NCBI GenBank assembly: GCA_964392365.1
Contig: CAYMPH010000030.1
Span: forward strand, 1 to 13,713
Origin: CAYMPH01 sp964392365
Lineage (GTDB): Bacteria > Spirochaetota > UBA4802 > UBA5550
Reading direction: 5' to 3'
DNA length: 13,713 nucleotides
Shown: positions 6,030 to 12,868 of the stretch, piece by piece
Position numbering within the stretch: the first letter of the stretch is position 1
Layout: each line of letters starts with the position of its first letter
Program-made: the position numbers and the translations under genes
The notes under the pieces: generated by a model
What the model was told of the DNA's origin: nothing
What the model saw: the letters and a program-made list of their open reading frames with translations, nothing else
Databases searched by the model: none

Positions 6030-6281
6030 ATGAATTTAACCGGTTTAATTATTTTACTTGTTGTCGGCTTGATAGCCGGCTGGCTTGCAGGAATTATCTG
6101 GAAAGGAAAAGGTTTCGGATTAGCAGGGAATCTTGTTGTTGGAGTTGTTGGTTCATTTATCGGGGGTTATCTTTTCAGAATTCTGGGGATTTATTTTTAC
6201 GGATGGATCGGATCAATAATAGCTGCACTTGCAGGTGCTCTAATAATTTTAGCTGTGATAAATTTAATTAAAAAAAAATAA
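6030..6281 (+). CDS. GlsB/YeaQ/YmgE-family three-helix membrane protein
   Basis: An 83-aa inner-membrane protein with three helices (about 4-24, 28-48 and 53-79) rich in Gly and Ala. The pattern is typical of the family: GLIAGWLAG in helix 1, GNLVVGVVGSFIGG in helix 2, a final Gly/Ala-rich helix and a poly-Lys end (KKK). The family is named transglycosylase-associated protein but has no shown enzyme activity; members in other bacteria are often induced by general or envelope stress. The start is set by AAGGAG at 6017-6022. It is followed after 51 bases by the CDF-like transporter on the same strand, so the two may be cotranscribed. Placement next to the FecR-OmpA gene fits an envelope theme. 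Confidence 0.9.
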   Translation: MNLTGLIILLVVGLIAGWLAGIIWKGKGFGLAGNLVVGVVGSFIGGYLFRILGIYFYGWIGSIIAALAGALIILAVINLIKKK

Positions 6282-6319
6282 TAAAATTTCAATTATATTA
6301 TTAATAAGCAAAAGTTTTT

Positions 6320-6325
6320 AAAGGA
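6320..6325 (+). promoter_or_regulatory. Ribosome site supporting a TTG start
   Basis: AAAGGA lies seven bases before the TTG at 6333. The ATG immediately downstream of it (6325) is followed by a stop after two codons, so it cannot start the protein. No other Met precedes the first membrane helix. Confidence 0.65.
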
Positions 6326-6332
6326 TGTTAAA

Positions 6333-6998
6333 TTGATCCAATTATTCAAGTCCAGGCAGCAGCAGAAATTAATTAATACTGCATTGTTTCTAAGCATCTT
6401 TACAATTGTTTATAATTTATTTGAGGGAATTATTTCATTATATTTTGGCGTAAAGGATGAAACAATTTCCCTCGCAGGTTTCGGCGTAGACAGTTTTGTG
6501 GAAGTTCTTTCAGGTATTGGAGTCGGTCATATGGTTTGGAGAATGAAATATTCTCTAATATCGGAAAGAGATACTTTTGAGCGAAGAGCTCTTTATATAA
6601 CAGGAGTAAGTTTTTTTATTCTTACTGCAGGCATTGTTTCCGGTTCGGTATTAAATATTGTTTTTGGTGTAAAACCGGTAACTACTATTCCGGGAGTAAT
6701 TATTTCAGTTATATCTATTGCATCCATGTATTTCCTTTATAAGTATAAATTGAAAACAGGCAAAGCTTTAAACTCAGAAGCGATTATATCAGATGCAAAC
6801 TGCACCCGAACATGTTTTCAGCTTTCGTTTGTTCTTCTTGGATCAAGTTTACTTTATGAATTTTTTAAAATCGGATATATCGATATTATAGGAGGACTTG
6901 GAATTGCTTATTTTGCATTCAAAGAAGGTCTTGAAGCAATTGAAAAAGCAAAAAGTTCAAATTTAAGCTGCGGATGCAACGGGGATTGTAAAACATAG
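6333..6998 (+). CDS. CDF-like cation transporter without C-terminal domain, Cys-rich tail
   Basis: A 221-aa inner-membrane protein with five to six helices, resembling the transmembrane part of cation diffusion facilitators, which exchange divalent metals for protons. Helix 2 carries D53-S-F-V-E57, corresponding to the DxxxD metal pair of YiiP. Helix 5 carries D154-A-N-C157-T-R-T-C161; by alignment the usual His and Asp of the metal site are both cysteine here. The folded cytoplasmic CTD of canonical CDFs (about 290-320 aa in total) is absent. Instead the protein ends in a short tail with C213, C215 and C219 (SCGCNGDC), a likely metal ligand. This suggests a soft or thiophilic metal (Zn, Cd, Cu or similar), but specificity cannot be read from sequence. 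The start is TTG. The stop is 9 bases from the convergent AKR-like gene with no terminator between. Confidence 0.85.
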   Translation: MIQLFKSRQQQKLINTALFLSIFTIVYNLFEGIISLYFGVKDETISLAGFGVDSFVEVLSGIGVGHMVWRMKYSLISERDTFERRALYITGVSFFILTAGIVSGSVLNIVFGVKPVTTIPGVIISVISIASMYFLYKYKLKTGKALNSEAIISDANCTRTCFQLSFVLLGSSLLYEFFKIGYIDIIGGLGIAYFAFKEGLEAIEKAKSSNLSCGCNGDCKT

Positions 6999-7007
6999 AA
7001 ATAATAA

Positions 7008-7802
7008 TTACTTCCCGTGTATATATGCCCCGATTTTTCTGATTCTTATCATTTCTGATTCAGATAAAGGTCCCTTTTCAAGAGCAATAAGCCCTTCATC
7101 CATTTCTTTTTCGGTAGAAGGTCCCATGAGGCAGACATCAACTAATGGATTGCTCAGTACAAAACGGTAACAATCAGCAGCGCTCAGAGGTGTTTCATCC
7201 TGTGGCATTTGATTCTGTTTAAGAAGTTTGCGCCAGGCTGTTGCTGTATAAATTGTCACACCGGGTTTATCAGCTGATTTAAGATATGGGAAAATATCCT
7301 CCTCTGCACCTGTATTTACAGCATTGTATCGCGCCATAAAAACATCTATTGGCGAATTCGGATCCTGTGCAAGTTTTCCGAATGTGGTTCTTTTGTGTCC
7401 TGACATTCCAATGTGCCGGATTTTGCCGGCTTGTTTAAGTTTATCCGCTTCAGATAGAGTATATTTCCATGGTATTGAATTATGCCAGCCGAGAATTAAA
7501 ATATCAGCATAATCTATTCCTAAAACTTTTAGAGAGCTGTTAACAGATTTATTTAAAAACAGACCTGAATGGTCATAGGACTGAATTGCAATTACAAGCT
7601 TTTCCCGATTTTTAGCAGCAAGATTTTTCAGGCCTTCTTCCATACCTTTTTTTCCTGGAGAACTTAGAAAATGATAGTTTATACCATATTCGTAGAATGC
7701 TTTTTCAACAGCATTAGCCGGCACTCCATAACCTGATGCGAGTCCTATCCTGCTGACACTTAAACCTGTTTTTCCGAGTATAGTTTGTTTTTTAAAATTC
7801 AT
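7008..7802 (-). CDS. Divergent aldo/keto-reductase-like protein lacking the classical tetrad
   Basis: A 264-aa protein with the AKR TIM-barrel pattern: LGKTGLSVSRIGLASG (9-24), RHIGMSGHKR (129-138), RYNAVNTGAEEDIFPYL (158-174), a GVTIYTATAW strand (181-190) and a C-terminal MGPSTEKEMDE (226-236) in the place of the NADPH-phosphate loop. The catalytic residues do not match. Where AKRs have N-x-x-D-T plus a Tyr, this has NYHFLSSPGKK (42-52). The Lys strand reads VIAIQSY with Q74, and the His position reads LILGW with G105. It seems to belong to a known divergent AKR branch with conserved SY, GW and RYNA motifs, so it is probably intact, not decaying. The ATG at 7802 is chosen over the TTG at 7814 because GAAGGA lies between them. 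The gene lies 17 bases after the lipoprotein gene, probably in one operon. No activity can be assigned. Confidence 0.85.
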   Translation of the reverse strand: MNFKKQTILGKTGLSVSRIGLASGYGVPANAVEKAFYEYGINYHFLSSPGKKGMEEGLKNLAAKNREKLVIAIQSYDHSGLFLNKSVNSSLKVLGIDYADILILGWHNSIPWKYTLSEADKLKQAGKIRHIGMSGHKRTTFGKLAQDPNSPIDVFMARYNAVNTGAEEDIFPYLKSADKPGVTIYTATAWRKLLKQNQMPQDETPLSAADCYRFVLSNPLVDVCLMGPSTEKEMDEGLIALEKGPLSESEMIRIRKIGAYIHGK

Positions 7803-7806
7803 ATTG

Positions 7807-7812
7807 TCCTTC
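7807..7812 (-). promoter_or_regulatory. Ribosome site deciding the AKR-like start
   Basis: GAAGGA on the minus strand ends four bases before the ATG at 7802. The in-frame TTG at 7814 overlaps this site and has no ribosome site of its own. Confidence 0.6.
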
Positions 7813-7819
7813 AATATTT

Positions 7820-8443
7820 TTATTTTATACCATCAATGCATTTCTTAGCCCATTCATGCTCATTAATAAGCTTCATGAGTTCCTTGTTGTCTTTACTGTT
7901 TTTTATGAAATCTTCCATCGATTGAAGATATTCTTTATTGCCTGGAACTACAATATGTTTCAGCGCATACGATCTTGCAAGATTGTGAATGTATCCCATA
8001 TATATTTTTTTACTGTTAATGAGTTCATTTGCTGTTGTTTTAAAATTTTCCAGAGTATCAGGTTTTTTAATCGCATCTTCGTATGCAGATTTTAATTTAT
8101 TTTTTATTTCATCATTACCGAGTCTGTAAAAGTTCGAAATGGCCCAGGCAATATGCCATATTCCAAATTCGCTTTTGCTTGTTTTAATATAATTAAAATA
8201 CATATTACTAATTCGTTCCGCCTGTGCAGCAGTTATCACCTGATCTCTGATTGCCCAGATAGTAAGTATAGAATCAAATTCTCCCTGTTTAAGTTTAATA
8301 TCTGCAATGTTTAAAGTGCAGTTCATATCAATTCCTTTAATTTCTGCCTTATCTCTTTCATAATAAATATAGCTGAATGAAAGACATGAAGAAAAAGTTG
8401 TGAGTAAAACTATTATTGAAATGCAATTAATTATTTTATGCAT
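7820..8443 (-). CDS. Putative lipoprotein, helical, function unknown
   Basis: A 207-aa protein with a lipoprotein signal peptide: MHK, a hydrophobic core and the lipobox F-S-S-C with C20 as the lipidated residue. Phe at -3 is less common than Leu but tolerated. The mature part has no low-complexity stretches and looks largely alpha-helical. It includes an aromatic segment FGIWHIAWAISNFYRLG (97-113), and its overall pattern suggests a small helical-repeat bundle. No known family is recognised. The ATG has AAGGAAG just upstream and a promoter candidate at 8473-8500. The AKR-like gene follows after 17 bases, so the two are probably cotranscribed; whether they cooperate is open because one is cytoplasmic and the other envelope-bound. 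Confidence 0.85.
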   Translation of the reverse strand: MHKIINCISIIVLLTTFSSCLSFSYIYYERDKAEIKGIDMNCTLNIADIKLKQGEFDSILTIWAIRDQVITAAQAERISNMYFNYIKTSKSEFGIWHIAWAISNFYRLGNDEIKNKLKSAYEDAIKKPDTLENFKTTANELINSKKIYMGYIHNLARSYALKHIVVPGNKEYLQSMEDFIKNSKDNKELMKLINEHEWAKKCIDGIK

Positions 8444-8472
8444 ATTTTACTTCCTTATTGATACAAGCAAAA

Positions 8473-8500
8473 GTAATACAGATGTTCTCTATTTTGTCAA
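8473..8500 (-). promoter_or_regulatory. Candidate promoter of the lipoprotein-AKR operon
   Basis: A perfect TTGACA (complement of 8495-8500) and TATTAC (complement of 8473-8478, 4 of 6) are spaced by 16 bases. This gives a leader of about 20 bases ahead of the AAGGAAG ribosome site of the 207-aa lipoprotein gene. Confidence 0.5.
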
Positions 8501-8527
8501 TGGATTTATATGAGAGTATTTTCAGAA

Positions 8528-8983
8528 TTATTTATCTTCAGCAGTAATTATGAAATGAATATATGCGCCTTTTTCTTTTGTTGCAGCAAATCCCAGACTA
8601 ATTGAACCTTTCCGGATTTTATAAATTTCTTTTATGGCTGATAAATCATGAATCGGTGCCCATTTTATTTTATCTGCGCTGATAAGAATTTTATCGGATT
8701 GAATAAATAGATAAGTATCATTCTTGAATTTAATATAATTTTTGCCCTGAATGAATTCTGCAAAATGAACATTCATTTGTAAATCAATAGGAATACTTGT
8801 ACCTGCAGGAACTTTTATTATCAATCCCCTCTTTGTTTCAAATAAAGTTTTAGAATATTTTTCACTATTATCAGTAAATTGCATAAGAGAAACAGATTCA
8901 AATTCCTGTGTGTTTAATTTTTGTGTATGTGAGCATCCAATTAAAATTGCTGAAATTAATATTGGAAATATAATATTTTTCAT
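8528..8983 (-). CDS. Putative small lipoprotein, beta-rich, function unknown
   Basis: A 151-aa protein with a textbook lipoprotein signal: MKN, a hydrophobic core and the lipobox L-I-G-C with C17. The mature protein alternates hydrophobic and polar residues, as in a small beta-sheet fold (RGLIIKVPAGTSIPIDLQMNV at 52-72, NYIKFKNDTYLFIQSDKILI at 82-101), and ends in a strand plus a short charged tail. No family is recognised. The start is supported by a GATGAGG ribosome site. No convincing promoter is visible just upstream. The gene is 84 bases from the next lipoprotein gene, which has its own promoter candidate, so the two may be separate units. A terminator at 9084-9119 isolates it from the oxidoreductase gene upstream. 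Confidence 0.85.
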   Translation of the reverse strand: MKNIIFPILISAILIGCSHTQKLNTQEFESVSLMQFTDNSEKYSKTLFETKRGLIIKVPAGTSIPIDLQMNVHFAEFIQGKNYIKFKNDTYLFIQSDKILISADKIKWAPIHDLSAIKEIYKIRKGSISLGFAATKEKGAYIHFIITAEDK

Positions 8984-9083
8984 TAGTGCGCCTCATCTTT
9001 AATAAATTTAAAGAATATTATTTATTTAGATACATTGTGGGGATGTCTTGATATTTTTAAAATCTGATCTTTACTTTGGATTT

Positions 9084-9119
9084 AAAAAAAACAGATACTT
9101 TTTTTATAAAGTATCTGTT
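9084..9119 (-). terminator. Rho-independent terminator of the ruvB-oxidoreductase operon
   Basis: A perfect 12-bp stem (9090-9101 with 9108-9119) has a 6-base loop. Read on the minus strand it is followed by seven T (A run at 9084-9090). It lies 30 bases after the stop of the 1236-aa oxidoreductase gene. Confidence 0.9.
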
Positions 9120-9148
9120 GCTGTAGGGTTATGAAAGTTACAAAAATA

Positions 9149-12100
9149 CTAGAAAATAATTTTTTCTATGGAATTATTTTTTTTGATATCTTTAATGAAG
9201 TTTTTCTTCCAGTTTTTTCCAAGAAAATTTTCAGCTGCGAATATTGACATTGATTTTCCTTTTACGGAAATTCCCTCATGAATTTTTGTAAGACCCATAA
9301 CACAGCTCGGGCAGGATGTCATTACAGAATTCTTTTTTAAACTTCCGTGAGTATTGGATATATTTTCTGCTTTTCTAATTCTCAGCGTATTTGATATATC
9401 AGGCCTTGAAAGAGACATTGTTCCGCCTTCACCGCAGCAGTTCGGAATAATCTCAGGGGTGGTTCCAAAAATAGACTGAAAGGTTTTATCCGGTCCGAGC
9501 TTTTTTAAAGGAGAATGGCAGGGATTATGATAAAGAATTGTGTTTTCAATCCGGGTTTGATATAAATTTTCTAAAGCTATGAATTCATTAATATCAATAA
9601 CTGTTGATCCTGCGAAAACGTTTTCAAGACTGTATGTATTGAGCATTTCAAGACATGTTCCGCATGAAACGATAATATTATTTATTCCCATGTATCCGAT
9701 AGTGTCTGCCATCCTGTGAAAAATTACGCGGTTTTCGTAGCTTTTTGTTTCAGCAAGATTTGTTCTTCCGTTTGCAAGAAGAGGATATCCGCAGCATATA
9801 TATTCAGGAGGTATTATTACCCTGATGCCGGCATTGTATAATAATGCTATTACTGCAAAGCTGATATCCGGGATCATTCTCTCTGAACCGCATCCAGGAA
9901 AATATATAACGCTTTTTATCAATGGCTTATTTTTATTTTGAAATGAGAAAAAGGCACTGTTTCCTTTAAATCCGAAAACTTCCCTCAATGTAATATCACC
10001 GGATTTAGGCATTGGACTTTTCAGCAGATTATTTATAAAAGGGAATAATCTGCCTGTTAAAGATGAAAATGGTCTATTTATATAATGTGCAATACGCTGC
10101 ATGCTGAACATGAATTTCAGAAGAACTATTCTGAAAATTTTATTAATATAATAACCTTTTCTTTTTAGATAGAAGAGAGTCAGTGACAGTATGGGTTTTA
10201 TTTTGGATCTTTTCCTGTCCATGAGCAGTTTTTTTACATTCAGAGAAACTTCTCCGAAGTCAATATCAACAGGACAGGGTTTTAAGCAGTTATGGCACAT
10301 TGTGCAGTGATCTGAAATCGGCTGAAGCATTTTAAAATTTTTAAAGCTCAGATTTCCTGATGTCTGCACATCATATAACATTGCTTCTGTAATTAATGAA
10401 ACTGCCAAAATTTTATTTCTGGGGCTGTAGAACATTCCACCGGCCGGGTAATTGGTATTGCATACTTCTTTACATTTTCCGCATCTGACGCAGGATGATA
10501 TTGAGGCAGTTAAGCCTTCAAGATCAGCAGCTTCGAGTATGAATGCTTCCATTTCAAGAAGATTTAAAGATGGGGTATATATCCTGCTTGCAGGGAAATC
10601 GGATCTGAGTTTTCCGGGGTTGAAAATATCGTCCGGATCTTCTTCTTTTTTATATTCTGCGTATCTGTCTAAAATAGACTGATCAATGAATTTGAGTTTT
10701 GTAAGTCCAATACCGTGTTCCCCTGAAACAACACCTCCGAATTCAACAGATTTTTTCATGATCATGCCTGCAGTTTCGTCTGCTTCAAGCATCATTGAAT
10801 AATCGTTTGAATGAACAGGAATATTTACATGTATGTTCCCGTCACCTGCGTGCATATGTGTTGCAATAATTATTTTTCTGGTTAACCTTTCTTTTACGGT
10901 TTCATTGAATTGAGAAATTATTTCTCCATATCCGTAAAAAGACTGGCTGAAATTTTCAATAATATTTTTTTTGATATCAATATTTAAAATTTTTTCCCTG
11001 ATTAATTCAAATATGCTTCTTGGTTCATGTAAAAAATTTTCTTCATCTTTAAAAACTTCCGAAGCAGACGAATCTATTTTTTCTGTATATGAATCCAGTC
11101 TGATTTTGAAATTTTTTATATAACTCCGGAAATGAGTGATTTTATTTATTACAAATTCATCTTTTTCTGACAGTGTGTCTAAATATTGATCAATGTCATT
11201 CATTAGTTCAGAGCTGTTTTTAAGTTCTTTAAGAATATTATGTTTTTCAATATAGTCGGCAAAACTTGGAAGTGCATCAATCGGTATTACAACGTCTTCG
11301 TTCAATTTAAAAGCATTTGTATGTTTTGATATTGCACCTAATTTTTTTCTGTCGCTCCAGAAAGATTCTCTCATTGCCGGAGTTTTTGCAATAAAACCGT
11401 CAGTATTGTACTGCTTCACCATTTCAATAAGTTTCGCAGAGTATGATTCAAGCGGAACCTGATCGTCGCTTTCAATGTCTATCAGAAGAACTGCTTTGGG
11501 GAATTCGCTGCGTTCGGATTTATTTCTATAGTTTATTGCTTCAACATATTTTTCATCGAAGTGTTCTAGAGCTGTAAGATGTGCGGTTTTGTCTTTTTCG
11601 GAGAATGCGAGAATATCAACTATAGCCTTTGAAGCATTTATCAGGTTGTTCCCGAAAAATTCAAGGCAAATGGTTCTGCAGTGAGTAAAGGGTTTGTATA
11701 AAATAAATTTTGCAGATACAATAATTCCGTCGCCGCCTTCTTTCTGTATCCCCGGAACTCCGCCAAGTGCTTTGTTTGTGATATCCTTGCCAACGCCTTT
11801 CTTTCGGATATCTGTTCCTTTCAGAGTAATGCTTTTTATCAGCTTGCGGTCTTTTTTCTTTTTAATAGAATATATATCGAAGATTACTTCATCGTTAGGA
11901 AGAATTTTTCTGTAAGGATGGTTCCTTCTTTGTACTTCAAGAATTCCGCCTTTGGAATTTATTATTCTAAAGGAGTAAATATTGTCTATTGCAGTGCCCC
12001 AGATAACGCATTTTTTTCCGCCGCAGTTTTCAGCAATATTTCCGCCAATTGTTGATGCCCATCCAGATGTTGGATCAGTGGCAAATATATATCCTTCTTC

Positions 12101-12859
12101 AAAACAGTGTTCTGTGATTGTATCTGTAATGACTCCGGCTTCGGTTTCAATAACAGGTATATCAATTCCATTGTCGTTTATTATTTCGATATTTCCGATT
12201 GAGCGGAGTTTTTCCAGATTTATTACAAGTGTATGTTCGTGAACCGGAATTGCTCCTCCTGTGAGTCCTGTTCCGCCTCCGCGGGGAATTATTTTCAGAT
12301 TAAGATTTTTTGCGTTTCTAATCAATTCAGGAATTTCATGCTGATTTGAAGGATAAACAACAACCTCCGGATATTCAACGCGCCAGTCTGATGCATCAGT
12401 AACATGGGCAACTTTGTGAAATGCAGAAAAGTGAATATTATTTATGCCTGTTGCAGATTGGAGTGAAGAGGAAATCTTTTTTCTTCTTTTCTTTTCATCG
12501 CTGAATTTTTTGAAAAATATTTTCCCGGCTTCTTTTGTTTTTTCAATTAATCTTAAAACAAGCTGATTATCTGTTCCAAGTTCAATAACAGAGATTCTTG
12601 TTTTATGCAGTTTTTTCAGTTTGGAAATTTTAAAAGGGTTTTCAAGAAAATCATCGAATATATAAGGATTACGGTTTATTATGAAAAAATCTCCTAATAT
12701 TTCAAAAAAAAGTTTTGCGCTTCTGCCTGTTACTCTTTTGTTTCTGAGCTCATTTAATAAATCCCATGTTTCATCATCAAAATATTTTAATATTATTTCT
12801 TTGTCTGAAAACGATGTATAGTTATAGGGTATTTCCCTGTATTTAAAATCTTTTTTCAT
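9149..12859 (-). CDS. DUF3683-type FAD/Fe-S/CCG oxidoreductase, putative D-lactate dehydrogenase
   Basis: A 1236-aa multidomain flavo-iron-sulfur enzyme that probably oxidises D-lactate or another D-2-hydroxy acid. The N-terminal REIPYNYTSFSDKE region (8-21) is the DUF3683 module. The FAD (PCMH) domain spans about 160-390, with RGGGTGLTGG (193-202) and TSGWASTIGGNIAENCGG (264-281). The FAD-oxidase C-terminal domain runs to about 755 and includes HMHAGDGNIH (668-677) and SGEHGIGLTK (712-721). A charged helical stretch (about 535-655) lies before these last motifs. Two 4Fe-4S motifs follow: C790/C793/C796/C800 and C852/C855/C858/C862. Two CCG domains contain C990, C1022-C1023, C1066/C1069 and C1114, C1141-C1142, C1183/C1186. 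This is a GlcD plus GlpC/HdrB-like unit fused in one chain, probably peripheral to the inner membrane and feeding the quinone pool. It starts 9 bases after ruvB with only a distant GGAG. The exact substrate is inferred. Confidence 0.92.
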   Translation of the reverse strand: MKKDFKYREIPYNYTSFSDKEIILKYFDDETWDLLNELRNKRVTGRSAKLFFEILGDFFIINRNPYIFDDFLENPFKISKLKKLHKTRISVIELGTDNQLVLRLIEKTKEAGKIFFKKFSDEKKRRKKISSSLQSATGINNIHFSAFHKVAHVTDASDWRVEYPEVVVYPSNQHEIPELIRNAKNLNLKIIPRGGGTGLTGGAIPVHEHTLVINLEKLRSIGNIEIINDNGIDIPVIETEAGVITDTITEHCFEEGYIFATDPTSGWASTIGGNIAENCGGKKCVIWGTAIDNIYSFRIINSKGGILEVQRRNHPYRKILPNDEVIFDIYSIKKKKDRKLIKSITLKGTDIRKKGVGKDITNKALGGVPGIQKEGGDGIIVSAKFILYKPFTHCRTICLEFFGNNLINASKAIVDILAFSEKDKTAHLTALEHFDEKYVEAINYRNKSERSEFPKAVLLIDIESDDQVPLESYSAKLIEMVKQYNTDGFIAKTPAMRESFWSDRKKLGAISKHTNAFKLNEDVVIPIDALPSFADYIEKHNILKELKNSSELMNDIDQYLDTLSEKDEFVINKITHFRSYIKNFKIRLDSYTEKIDSSASEVFKDEENFLHEPRSIFELIREKILNIDIKKNIIENFSQSFYGYGEIISQFNETVKERLTRKIIIATHMHAGDGNIHVNIPVHSNDYSMMLEADETAGMIMKKSVEFGGVVSGEHGIGLTKLKFIDQSILDRYAEYKKEEDPDDIFNPGKLRSDFPASRIYTPSLNLLEMEAFILEAADLEGLTASISSCVRCGKCKEVCNTNYPAGGMFYSPRNKILAVSLITEAMLYDVQTSGNLSFKNFKMLQPISDHCTMCHNCLKPCPVDIDFGEVSLNVKKLLMDRKRSKIKPILSLTLFYLKRKGYYINKIFRIVLLKFMFSMQRIAHYINRPFSSLTGRLFPFINNLLKSPMPKSGDITLREVFGFKGNSAFFSFQNKNKPLIKSVIYFPGCGSERMIPDISFAVIALLYNAGIRVIIPPEYICCGYPLLANGRTNLAETKSYENRVIFHRMADTIGYMGINNIIVSCGTCLEMLNTYSLENVFAGSTVIDINEFIALENLYQTRIENTILYHNPCHSPLKKLGPDKTFQSIFGTTPEIIPNCCGEGGTMSLSRPDISNTLRIRKAENISNTHGSLKKNSVMTSCPSCVMGLTKIHEGISVKGKSMSIFAAENFLGKNWKKNFIKDIKKNNSIEKIIF

Positions 12860-12868
12860 TATGTGTAT

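Noticed and set aside
11694..12242. Plus-strand frames opposite the oxidoreductase gene
   Set aside because: They are antisense to conserved FAD-domain motifs and have no features of their own.
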